Assembly (NCBI GenBank): GCA_900754615.1
Contig: CAAEDN010000099.1
Span: 1-15,865, forward strand
DNA from: an uncultured Holdemanella sp.
GTDB taxonomy: Bacteria > Bacillota_I > Bacilli_A > Erysipelotrichales > Erysipelotrichaceae
Direction of reading: 5' to 3'
Length of the DNA: 15,865 nt
A program made the translations under genes and the position numbers. Numbering within the stretch: position 1 is the first letter of the stretch; the number at the start of each line of letters is the position of its first letter. Shown in pieces: positions 7,309 through 14,264 of the stretch. The notes beneath the pieces were generated by a model. The model searched no databases and was not told where the DNA came from. It worked only from the letters and a program-made list of their open reading frames with translations.

Positions 7309-7323
7309 TATTTATTACACTAT
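7300..7323 (+). repeat. Hairpin spanning the rlmD stop and abutting tRNA-Leu
   Basis: ATAGTGTA (7300-7307) pairs perfectly with TACACTAT (7316-7323). A G-U and a T-A pair extend the stem to 10 bp around the loop ATTT. It contains the rlmD stop codon and ends at the base before the first base of the tRNA. No U-run follows, so it is not a terminator. It may be a processing signal between the mRNA and the tRNA. Confidence 0.6.
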
Positions 7324-7409
7324 GAGGCCGTGGTGGAATCGGCAGACACGCTACTTTGAGGGGGTAGTGAGCATAGCTCGTGTGCGTTCAAATCGCATCG
7401 GCCTCACCA
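7324..7409 (+). tRNA. tRNA-Leu, anticodon GAG
   Basis: An 86-base class II tRNA with CCA encoded (7407-7409). Acceptor GAGGCCG (7324-7330) pairs perfectly with CGGCCTC (7399-7405), with discriminator A7406 as expected for Leu. The anticodon stem is CTACT/GGTAG with loop TTGAGGG, giving anticodon GAG at 7358-7360 (reads CUC/CUU). The long variable arm contains TGAGC-ATA-GCTCG, and the T arm is GTGCG-TTCAAAT-CGCAT. The 15-base gap from rlmD leaves no room for an independent promoter, so it is probably cut from the rlmD transcript. Confidence 0.97.
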
Positions 7410-7423
7410 TATTCGTTCAACTG

Positions 7424-7450
7424 AGTGCTTTTAATTAAAGCACTTTTTTT
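7424..7450 (+). terminator. Terminator after tRNA-Leu
   Basis: An 8-bp stem AGTGCTTT/AAAGCACT (7424-7431 with 7437-7444) with loop TAATT, followed by seven T's (7444-7450). It ends the rlmD-tRNA transcript. Confidence 0.9.
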
Positions 7451-7456
7451 GTACAC

Positions 7457-7480
7457 AAAAAAACTAGACCTAAGTCTAGT
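7457..7480 (-). terminator. Terminator of the flippase-mnmG-divIC operon
   Basis: Read leftward, the stem ACTAGAC/GTCTAGT (7474-7480 with 7463-7469) encloses a 4-base loop and is followed by seven U's (from 7463 to 7457). The hairpin begins on the last base of the DivIC-like stop codon and faces the tRNA-Leu terminator 6 bases away. Confidence 0.88.
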
Positions 7481-7773
7481 TAATCGTCCTTGCTTGGAAA
7501 TTTAAATACTTGCTCCCCCTCTTTTGTCACTAAGTATTTACCACGTGCAATATATTCAACATATTCTGGATTCGTCAAGTTTTGTTTAGTCTTCTCTAAT
7601 TCCTTTTTTTTGGAATTTAAACTTTTCTTTTCTTCCTTTTTCTGTTGAATACTCGCTTTCAAATCTTGTGTCATCATCAACTGTTTGACACCACCAAAAA
7701 TCAAAAAAGCAGATGCACCCAATATTATTATATATACTAAAAAATGTTGAAATTTTTTATGTTTTCCCTTCAT
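7480..7773 (-). CDS. divIC: Septum formation protein, DivIC/FtsB family (97 aa)
   Basis: A small bitopic division protein expected to join the DivIB/FtsL complex and help activate septal wall synthesis. Layout: basic cytoplasmic tail (residues 1-9), one membrane helix (about 11-29), a Lys/Glu-rich coiled coil (about 32-66), then the family's C-terminal module NPEYVEYIARGKYLVTKEGE (68-87) ending near FKFP. Length and order match DivIC/FtsB. The ribosome binding site AAGGGG (7786-7781) is 7 bases from the ATG. The gene lies 52 bases behind mnmG on the same strand and has a terminator at its stop, so it is probably the last gene of the operon. In many Bacillota divIC lies near RNA-binding S4-domain or tilS genes; here the neighbours are mnmG and a flippase. 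DivIC and FtsB are hard to tell apart by sequence; the symbol follows Gram-positive usage. Confidence 0.85.
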   Translation of the reverse strand: MKGKHKKFQHFLVYIIILGASAFLIFGGVKQLMMTQDLKASIQQKKEEKKSLNSKKKELEKTKQNLTNPEYVEYIARGKYLVTKEGEQVFKFPSKDD

Positions 7774-7825
7774 TATGTATCCCCTTTTAACTATAGCATA
7801 CTTTCGAAAACGATTTCAACGAAAA

Positions 7826-9673
7826 TTATTTCACACGCATAGCTAAGATTGCAATATCACTTGGATTGATACCAGAAATACGACTTGCCTGACCTAGTGT
7901 AAGAGGTCGAATGGCTGTTAATTTTTGTCTTGCTTCTAAAGATAGATTATCCATATTTTCATAATCTAAATCTTGAGGAAGTTTCATTTTTTCCATCTGT
8001 TGTAAATGCTTCGCATCACGTTTTGCCTTGTCAATATAACCTGCATACTTTGTTTGAATCTCAATCTGCTCGTTGATTTGATTCTCATAATTCAAACCAG
8101 TATATTTTGCCAAACCCTCTACCGTGACTTTTGGACGTTTAATTAAATCCAATGCGCTACATCCATGCGCCAACGGTTCAAAGCCTAAACTTTCTAAATA
8201 CTCATTCACTTCACTGTTTGGCTTAATATGTGCATTCGCAAGTTCTTCTCTTGCTACTTCTATCGCATCCATTTTACTTTTAAATGCATCATATCGATCT
8301 TTTGAAACCAAGCCAATTTCATAACCTTTTTCAAGTAATCTTTGATCTGCATTATCATGACGCAGTAATAGACGATATTCCGCACGTGAAGTCAACAAAC
8401 GATATGGTTCCTTCGTACCTTTTGTACATAAATCATCTAGCATAACGCCAATATAAGCCTCATCTCGACGAAGCACAAAAGGCTCTTTACCATCTACCTT
8501 TAAAGCTGCATTCGCCCCTGCCATTAATCCTTGACCAGCTGCTTCCTCATATCCACTTGTTCCATTGACCTGCCCTGCCGTAAATAAATTTTCAACTACT
8601 TTACTCTCCATATTGGGCTTCATCTGTAATGGATCAATTGCATCATATTCTATCGCATACGCATATTTTTCAATGACACAATTTTCTAATCCCGGCAATG
8701 AATGCACCATTTTTTCTTGTACATCAATTGGCATTGATGTTGAGAAACCTTGAACGTAAATTGTATCTAATTCTTTCGACTCAGGCTCTAAAAATAGTTG
8801 ATGTCTTTCTTTATCCGCAAAGCGCACCAATTTATCTTCAATACTTGGACAATAACGAGGCCCCACGCCTTTAACCAATCCGGAATACATGGCTGAATCA
8901 TGTAAATGTGTATGAATAATTTCATGTGTTTCAGGCTGTGTATAAATCAAATGACAAATTTCTTGTTTCTCAAAAGGCAATACATCTTCTGGTTTTGTTG
9001 TCTCACTAAAGCGCAAGAACTGATTTGTTCCTGGTTGAGGTTCTGCTTTTGAAAAATCAATGGTATCCATTTTGACACGAGCTGGTGTGCCCGTTTTTAA
9101 ACGGAATGTACGAATACCTGCATCACGCAAAGACTGCGATAAAGTATTCACTGTTCTTTGATCTTCAGGACCAGAAACAGTTGAAGTATGTCCTCTTAAG
9201 ACATTACTAGTCATATAGGTACCAGCCGTTAAAACAACTGTTTTACTTTCAATAAAAATGCCATCTTCTAATTCAACACCAATGGCTTTTCCATCATGAA
9301 TCACAACACTTTTACATGCCGCTTCAATAATATCTAAGTTTTGTTGTTCTTCTAAAGCTTTTTTCATAAAACGCTTATAAGCAATCTTGTCACTTTGAAC
9401 ACGCAAACTCCACACACCTGGACCTTTTGTTGTATTCAACATTTTAAACTGTAAAGCTGTTTTATCTGCTGCAATCGGCATCATACCACCCAAAGCATCA
9501 ATTTCACGAACAACGATACCTTTGGCCGGGCCACCAACGCTTGGATTACATGGCATAGAACCAATCATATCTTTACTTAATGTCACAATTGCCGTTTTCT
9601 TATTCATTCGACTTGCCGCTAAACACGCCTCAATTCCAGCGTGTCCTGCTCCAATAACTAAAACATCATACAT
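7826..9673 (-). CDS. mnmG: tRNA U34 carboxymethylaminomethyl-modifying enzyme MnmG (615 aa)
   Basis: An FAD enzyme that works with the GTPase MnmE to place cmnm5 on the wobble uridine of tRNAs reading two-codon sets. Seen from the N terminus: dinucleotide-binding GAGHAGIEA near residues 8-16, PCNPSVGGPAKG around 45-56, the conserved GPRYCPSIEDK with the second catalytic-region cysteine, QGFSTSMP, EYDAIDP, GQVNGTSGYEEAA, then TSRAEYRLLLRHDNAD, and the helical C-terminal domain that contacts MnmE, ending at QASRISGINPSDI. Full length for the family. A GTG in frame at 9682 would add three residues, but CAGGTG ahead of the ATG at 9673 is the better ribosome binding site. The flippase gene stops at 9675, one base upstream of this start, so translation is likely coupled. 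mnmE, often adjacent in other bacteria, is not in the window. Confidence 0.97.
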   Translation of the reverse strand: MYDVLVIGAGHAGIEACLAASRMNKKTAIVTLSKDMIGSMPCNPSVGGPAKGIVVREIDALGGMMPIAADKTALQFKMLNTTKGPGVWSLRVQSDKIAYKRFMKKALEEQQNLDIIEAACKSVVIHDGKAIGVELEDGIFIESKTVVLTAGTYMTSNVLRGHTSTVSGPEDQRTVNTLSQSLRDAGIRTFRLKTGTPARVKMDTIDFSKAEPQPGTNQFLRFSETTKPEDVLPFEKQEICHLIYTQPETHEIIHTHLHDSAMYSGLVKGVGPRYCPSIEDKLVRFADKERHQLFLEPESKELDTIYVQGFSTSMPIDVQEKMVHSLPGLENCVIEKYAYAIEYDAIDPLQMKPNMESKVVENLFTAGQVNGTSGYEEAAGQGLMAGANAALKVDGKEPFVLRRDEAYIGVMLDDLCTKGTKEPYRLLTSRAEYRLLLRHDNADQRLLEKGYEIGLVSKDRYDAFKSKMDAIEVAREELANAHIKPNSEVNEYLESLGFEPLAHGCSALDLIKRPKVTVEGLAKYTGLNYENQINEQIEIQTKYAGYIDKAKRDAKHLQQMEKMKLPQDLDYENMDNLSLEARQKLTAIRPLTLGQASRISGINPSDIAILAMRVK

Positions 9674-9674
9674 C

Positions 9675-11282
9675 TTATACACCTGATTTCTTTTTTAATT
9701 GAAAATGAAAAATACATTGTGGCACTTTTAAATATAAAGTAACAACCACATATCCAATTACACTTAATAAACCATTCAAACACATTTTAAACAAACATAC
9801 TAGTTTTGATCCTTCGACACCGTATAATCCAACTTTCGATAAAAGAACTGAAGTAAACCATAATGCAAGTAAACCAATCATAATACGTAAAACAATAATC
9901 ATTGTTTTACGATACGATACATCATATACATCGTGAATCTCTTTTAAGTTTTTATAAAGAATATATCCAGTACCAATTAAACTTGAAATAACAGCCCCAG
10001 CAATTCCCATGATCCATACAAAAGGAATTAATAAAACACCTTTGATCAAAACACCAATTGCTAAATTTTTTAGTACATTTTTTCTAAGTTCCAATGAAAC
10101 CATTAAATTTGTAACCAATGGAGCCAAAGTAGACAAGAATCCTTCCAAAGCCATCCATTGTACAACAAATGTACATAATTCTAAATTTTCCGAGTAGTAC
10201 AACGTATAGTTCAATGGACCTGCATATGCAAAAATACAGAAGGAAACAGGGATTGCTACATATAAAACAACATTAATACTGTCTAATACATTCTTCTTTA
10301 CAAGTTTATAATTCTTTTTCGATAATGCCTCTGAAATATGTGGAATAATAGCTGTCGCAAACCCAGGCCCTAAAATCATTGGAATCGCATTTAATTTTCC
10401 TGCAACATAATTCGATGCAGAAATAACAGTTGTTGTATCCTTGGCATTGTAATGCATTTTTAATCCTGTTGGAAGCAAAAAGCCATTAAACACCTGATCA
10501 ATATTTCCTAGAATAGCCACAACTAAGTATGGAATAGCCAAAACAAGAATTTCTTTAAAAATCTTTTTTGCCGGATGACTTTCTGTTTTCTGTCTACTTG
10601 CCATTTCATCGACAACACACTGATGTTTTCGATCAAAATACGTAAATTGCGCAATTGCTGCAACTGTTGCAATCGAAGTAGACATAACAGCAGCATACAA
10701 TGCATACTTTTTATCCCAACCAAATGCATATACAACTAGACAAGCTGCACTTAATAGAAATGCTACACGAAATACTTGTTCAAAAGCTTGTGAAAATGCA
10801 TATTCTTCCATTTCTTTTAAGCCTTGATAATAACCTCTAAAAGCCGATAAAACAGGAACTAGGAATATAGCTAATGACAATATTTTTAAACAATTTGCCA
10901 TGATATCTGCATTTTTTGCTACCATAGCTGGAGCTATTACATTGGAAAGCGTAAATAACAAAATCATTCCGACAAATCCCGTCAATCCTAGGATCGCAAA
11001 AGCTATTTTTTTAACTAAAATTACACTTTTAGCATCTTCTAAAGCAATATAACGTGCCACTAATGTCGCTACCGCAAAAGGAACTCCTGATTGAAATATT
11101 GTTAATAAATACGCATATATATTATATGATTGTGCATATACAGACTGATATGCTTCAGACTGTAGTATATATGAAAATGGAATTGTATAAGCTAATCCTA
11201 TTAATTTTGATACAAATAGACCACCCGTTCCAATCAAGCCGCCAACAATAATCGACTTTTTAGCCGCTGAAGATTTAGACAT
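9675..11282 (-). CDS. MurJ/SpoVB-like polysaccharide or lipid II flippase (535 aa)
   Basis: A membrane protein of the MOP exporter superfamily (polysaccharide transporter branch, which includes Bacillus YtgP/MurJ and SpoVB). It shows about 13-14 hydrophobic segments along its whole length. It opens with a short basic tail (MSKSSAAKKS) before the first helix, and has the family signature FRGYYQG in the loop after the fourth or fifth helix, with charged residues within the helices. Length 535 is normal for YtgP-type proteins. The likely role is moving lipid-linked peptidoglycan or surface polysaccharide precursors across the membrane. I chose the ATG at 11282 because of the GGAGGT site at 11297-11292. 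An open frame continues 42 codons upstream to 11408, but it would run through this gene's promoter and into nnr. The gene leads an operon with mnmG and divIC, consistent with an essential envelope job; which lipid it moves is inferred only. Confidence 0.85.
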   Translation of the reverse strand: MSKSSAAKKSIIVGGLIGTGGLFVSKLIGLAYTIPFSYILQSEAYQSVYAQSYNIYAYLLTIFQSGVPFAVATLVARYIALEDAKSVILVKKIAFAILGLTGFVGMILLFTLSNVIAPAMVAKNADIMANCLKILSLAIFLVPVLSAFRGYYQGLKEMEEYAFSQAFEQVFRVAFLLSAACLVVYAFGWDKKYALYAAVMSTSIATVAAIAQFTYFDRKHQCVVDEMASRQKTESHPAKKIFKEILVLAIPYLVVAILGNIDQVFNGFLLPTGLKMHYNAKDTTTVISASNYVAGKLNAIPMILGPGFATAIIPHISEALSKKNYKLVKKNVLDSINVVLYVAIPVSFCIFAYAGPLNYTLYYSENLELCTFVVQWMALEGFLSTLAPLVTNLMVSLELRKNVLKNLAIGVLIKGVLLIPFVWIMGIAGAVISSLIGTGYILYKNLKEIHDVYDVSYRKTMIIVLRIMIGLLALWFTSVLLSKVGLYGVEGSKLVCLFKMCLNGLLSVIGYVVVTLYLKVPQCIFHFQLKKKSGV

Positions 11283-11306
11283 AAAATAATTACCTCCAAT
11301 TTCATA

Positions 11307-11315
11307 ATTATAACA
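11307..11315 (-). promoter_or_regulatory. Predicted extended -10 promoter of the flippase operon
   Basis: On the minus strand TGT-TATAAT (11315-11307) is a perfect extended -10. I find no good -35. The predicted start near 11300 gives a leader of about 18 bases with GGAGGT. Confidence 0.6.
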
Positions 11316-11331
11316 TACATCCTTAAAAGTA

Positions 11332-11360
11332 TTATCATTTTTTATAGAATAGAGTATAGT
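11332..11360 (+). promoter_or_regulatory. Predicted promoter of nnr
   Basis: -35 TTATCA (11332-11337, 4 of 6), a 17-base spacer, and -10 TATAGT (11355-11360, 5 of 6). The predicted start near 11367 leaves a leader of about 15 bases containing AAGGTG. Confidence 0.5.
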
Positions 11361-11381
11361 AAATATAAAGAAGGTGAAAAC

Positions 11382-12878
11382 ATGTATCCAGCCTATATAC
11401 ATACTCAATCAACAGCACGTAATATTGATCAGGCAGCTATCAAAACATATCAAATTCCTAGTTTGATTTTAATGGAGCACGCAGCAATCGAAGCATCAAA
11501 AATCATCAAAGATATTGTATCCGACGACAAATCAATTTGTATTCTTTGCGGACCCGGAAACAATGGTGCAGACGGTTTAGCCATCGCAAGAATTTTATAT
11601 AAAAATTATACAAATATACATGTTGTAGTTCCAAATATAAAAAACATGTCTGAAGACGAAATAATACAATTTCAGATGGTTCAAAAATTAGATATTCCTT
11701 ATACCTTAAATCTACCCGTAGATGCATATGATTTTTATATTGACTGCATATTCGGCAATGGACTTTCAAGAGATATCGCAGGGTTTTATAAAACAATGAT
11801 AGAAACTATAAATTCTTTACATAAACAAGTCATTAGTATTGATATGCCTAGTGGCATTGATGCGACTATGGGAAATGTTTTAGGGTGTGCCATTCAGGCA
11901 AATCATACTATTAGCATTGATTGTTTCAAACAAGGCCAATGGATCAATGATGGAAAAGAATATTGTGGAAAGCTTTATTTAATTGATATTGGAATTCCTT
12001 CGATTCTACACGAAAAATGTATGAATAAGATAAAAGTATTAAGCCTAGAAGATGTTCATATTCCAGAAAGGCCACTCAACGCCCATAAATCAAATTTTGG
12101 AAAAGCATTAATGATTGGTGGAAGCCAAAATATGCATGGAGCTATCCATATGGCGAGTCTTAGTGCTTATAAAAGTGGTATAGGAACTCTCACTTTAATG
12201 ATTCCTGAATGTATTTCTAATATACTAGCTATAAAATCTGATTTTTATATGCTACTACAATGTCCAGATCGTAATGGAATCTTTAGTGCCAAAGCCATTG
12301 AACTATTGAAACACAATATAAATAATTATTCTATTCTTTCAATTGGTAATGGTATGAAAAAAAATAAAATTACTCAAGCTTTAGTTGAACAGGCATTAAA
12401 GAGTGATAAAAAAGTTGTTCTGGATGCGGATGCCTTATGGGCTGCACAAAAAAATATCAATTTATTAAAGCGCAATGAAACAACAATTTTAACTCCGCAT
12501 ATAAAAGAAATGTCTGATTTAACAGGTATCAACACAACAACAATCTTATCAAATCCTTTTGAGATTGCCCGAGACTTTTCAAAAGAATATCCAAAATGCG
12601 TATTGATTTTAAAATCGAGTCAAACCTATATTGCCAAACAAGGTAATGTATATGTTTTAGATGCACCAAATTCAGGCCTAGCTAAAGGAGGAAGTGGAGA
12701 TATATTATGTGGCATTGTTGTTGCAATGCTTGGTCAATGTAAAGATTCTTTACAAGCCGCTTTATGCGCTACATATATTCACTCGGAAAGTGCAAAACTT
12801 GATATTGATTCTGCAAGCTTTATGCCAGAAGATATAATCAACAATATTCCAAATACATTAAAAAGGCTGAGATCTTAA
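11382..12878 (+). CDS. nnr: Bifunctional NAD(P)H-hydrate epimerase / ADP-dependent dehydratase (498 aa)
   Basis: A metabolite repair enzyme: the N-terminal half epimerises, and the C-terminal half dehydrates, damaged NADH and NADPH hydrates. The N-terminal YjeF domain (about 1-210) has PSLILMEHAA, GPGNNGADG at 57-65 and DMPSGID at 154-160. The C-terminal ribokinase-like domain (about 215-498) has FGKALMIGGSQNMHGA (239-254), LDADALW (347-353), TPHIKEM (371-377, usually TPHPGEM) and the ADP-binding GGSGD at 436-440 with catalytic Asp440. Length matches the fused bacterial form (E. coli YjeF/Nnr about 515). AAGGTG precedes the ATG at 11382 by about 6 bases. The stop codon TAA overlaps the stop of the phosphorylase gene on the other strand, and the last codons form part of a terminator stem. 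The TPHIKE variant lacks the usual Pro-Gly, which is mild. Confidence 0.93.
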   Translation: MYPAYIHTQSTARNIDQAAIKTYQIPSLILMEHAAIEASKIIKDIVSDDKSICILCGPGNNGADGLAIARILYKNYTNIHVVVPNIKNMSEDEIIQFQMVQKLDIPYTLNLPVDAYDFYIDCIFGNGLSRDIAGFYKTMIETINSLHKQVISIDMPSGIDATMGNVLGCAIQANHTISIDCFKQGQWINDGKEYCGKLYLIDIGIPSILHEKCMNKIKVLSLEDVHIPERPLNAHKSNFGKALMIGGSQNMHGAIHMASLSAYKSGIGTLTLMIPECISNILAIKSDFYMLLQCPDRNGIFSAKAIELLKHNINNYSILSIGNGMKKNKITQALVEQALKSDKKVVLDADALWAAQKNINLLKRNETTILTPHIKEMSDLTGINTTTILSNPFEIARDFSKEYPKCVLILKSSQTYIAKQGNVYVLDAPNSGLAKGGSGDILCGIVVAMLGQCKDSLQAALCATYIHSESAKLDIDSASFMPEDIINNIPNTLKRLRS

Positions 12879-12891
12879 TGATTCTCAGCCT
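12864..12891. terminator. Bidirectional terminator inside two overlapping gene ends
   Basis: A 9-bp perfect stem AGGCTGAGA/TCTCAGCCT (12864-12872 with 12883-12891) has a 10-base loop that holds both stop codons. A short U-run follows leftward (12863-12860). Rightward, a T-rich stretch follows a few bases after the stem. The arms are coding sequence of nnr and of the phosphorylase. Confidence 0.75.
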
Positions 12892-13660
12892 CATCTTTTT
12901 CTATTAAATTTTTTAATGTTAATACAGCGCATTCCATTAATGGTTTTAAATCATGGTTTTGCATATTTGATAATCCTGCTTTTTCTCTTTCTTGATTCGC
13001 CAAGCACAAAAACATTGCACCACTACGTACATGACGCGTTTGGCTCACAATAAACACTGTACTTGACTCCATTTCAGATGCTAAACAATCCAATTTACAA
13101 TAAGCATTCCACTTATTTTTCAATTCTTCATAAACTGGCATAGTTTCTGGTGCATGTTGTCCAAAAAAAGAATCTTTACTTTGTACAACGCCAACATGAT
13201 AAGACAAATTTAGATTTCGTGCACTATATACCTGTGAACTTAATACATCAAAACTAGGAACTGCTGGAAAATCAATGGGTGCATATTCTCGAGTTGTACC
13301 CTCTTGCCGAATGGCACCACTTGCGATTACAATATCACCACCTTGAACATCAAGACGCATACCTCCACATGTACCTACACGTAAAAAAGTATGGCAGCCT
13401 AATTGTACAAGTTCTTCAATCGCTATCGCAGTACTTGCCCCACCTATACCAGTAGAAATTACACTGCATAAGACCCCATTGATATATCCTGAATATGTAA
13501 CATATTCACGATGATCTGCAACAAAATATGCATCATCTAAATAAAATGCGATATCCTTCACTCTTTTAGGATCACCCGTTAAAATGACATATTCTCCAAC
13601 ATCAGACTCACATAATTGAGTATGATACTGTCGATTTGAACCTTGTGTATAATCTATCAT
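12875..13660 (-). CDS. udp: Nucleoside phosphorylase, probably uridine phosphorylase (261 aa)
   Basis: Reversibly cleaves a nucleoside with phosphate to base plus ribose 1-phosphate; cytoplasmic, NP-I family hexamer type. Motifs follow E. coli Udp closely: GDPKRV 29-34 (phosphate), HRE 50-52, STGIGGASTAIAIEEL 69-84, RVGT 94-97, EYAPIDFPAV, and EMES 196-199, the ribose-binding Glu-Met-Glu. Where E. coli Udp has the uracil-reading Gln-x-Arg (GQER), this protein has GQHA (167-170), so the Arg is not at that place. Base preference is therefore less certain than the family. It is the last gene of the DUF1846 operon, 8 bases after the 99-aa gene, with a weak AGGT ribosome binding site. Its stop overlaps the nnr stop. 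With deoC elsewhere it fits nucleoside salvage, but its operon partners are unknown proteins. Confidence 0.85.
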   Translation of the reverse strand: MIDYTQGSNRQYHTQLCESDVGEYVILTGDPKRVKDIAFYLDDAYFVADHREYVTYSGYINGVLCSVISTGIGGASTAIAIEELVQLGCHTFLRVGTCGGMRLDVQGGDIVIASGAIRQEGTTREYAPIDFPAVPSFDVLSSQVYSARNLNLSYHVGVVQSKDSFFGQHAPETMPVYEELKNKWNAYCKLDCLASEMESSTVFIVSQTRHVRSGAMFLCLANQEREKAGLSNMQNHDLKPLMECAVLTLKNLIEKDEAENH

Positions 13661-13668
13661 ATTTTTAC

Positions 13669-13968
13669 CTAGAAAGTCTGAAACTGTAAGTAGTAAACAT
13701 TCGGATGAAACATTGTAGTATTAAAACTATATGCTTGACAATCATCTTTATCTCCATCCCAATCGTTGTTTAATTCAGATAAAAGGTTATCAATTTCATT
13801 TTCTTCTAATTCACTCGTAGCATAAAATTCCATACACCCAGCTAAGCTTGGCTGTAAACGACTTGGTGAATAAGACATTTTTGAACAAATTTCATCTAAT
13901 GCATTTTGAACAAGCTCTACAACGGCTTCATCTTCTTTATCAACAACAACATGCAATCTAATCTTCAT
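13669..13968 (-). CDS. Unrecognised small acidic protein (99 aa)
   Basis: I do not recognise a family. The start ATG (13968-13966) overlaps the stop of the 95-aa gene in TAATG and is preceded by AGGTGA, so it is a real, translationally coupled gene; an 11-codon extension to 14001 is unlikely. The protein starts with a strand (MKIRLHVVVD), then an acidic helix (about 12-30), a probable strand near 45-51, a second acidic helix (52-66), an Asp-rich turn NNDWDGDKDD (67-76) and two strands near 78-85 and 91-97. The alternating pattern suggests a small alpha/beta (possibly ferredoxin-like) fold, which is inference. Cys28, Cys45 and Cys77 do not form a known metal motif. There is no signal peptide or membrane segment. 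It lies between the 95-aa gene and the phosphorylase gene. Confidence 0.8.
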   Translation of the reverse strand: MKIRLHVVVDKEDEAVVELVQNALDEICSKMSYSPSRLQPSLAGCMEFYATSELEENEIDNLLSELNNDWDGDKDDCQAYSFNTTMFHPNVYYLQFQTF

Positions 13969-14255
13969 TATGCATTCACCTGATTTATACAATATACACA
14001 AAGTTTCTTTAAATTTGTGTCATTTGATAATGTAATTACTTTTCCTAAACTTAAATTTAATGCAGCAATAACTGGTTCATCATGATCCATTAAAACATTT
14101 AATGTTCCTGTTGTGTTTTCATAATATACATCAAACAAATAACTTTGTTTACCATTTTCCTCTTTTCTTTCCCTTAAATCAAAATGAAAAGCTTCTTTGT
14201 TTTTTAAAATAATACGTACAGCTCCTGCTCCAGAGCTAGGGATTGATTTTGCCAT
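13968..14255 (-). CDS. Unrecognised small protein with a C-terminal CxxC (95 aa)
   Basis: I cannot assign a family. A strong AGGAGG ribosome binding site lies 5-6 bases ahead of the ATG at 14255, and the gene begins 9 bases after the DUF1846 gene, so it is a genuine operon member. After a short Ser/Gly-rich start the sequence looks mostly beta: RIILKN (14-19), AFHFDLRER (22-30), YLFDVYYE (39-46), TLNVLMD (51-57) and VITLSN (73-78), with a helix-like stretch near 62-70. It ends with LCVYC, a CxxC pair at Cys86 and Cys89, close to the C terminus. There is no signal peptide or membrane segment, so it should be cytoplasmic. It might bind the DUF1846 protein or the 99-aa product, but only the tight linkage suggests that. 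Confidence 0.8.
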   Translation of the reverse strand: MAKSIPSSGAGAVRIILKNKEAFHFDLRERKEENGKQSYLFDVYYENTTGTLNVLMDHDEPVIAALNLSLGKVITLSNDTNLKKLCVYCINQVNA

Positions 14256-14264
14256 AAAAGCCTC

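Noticed and set aside
7790..7819. Possible promoter (TTGAAA, 18 bases, TATAGT) for the DivIC-like gene
   Set aside because: The predicted transcript start would fall inside the ribosome binding site at 7781-7786, so it is unlikely to serve this gene.
11283..11408. 42-codon upstream extension of the flippase gene
   Set aside because: It has no ribosome binding site, runs through a good extended -10 and overlaps the nnr start; GGAGGT fits the ATG at 11282.
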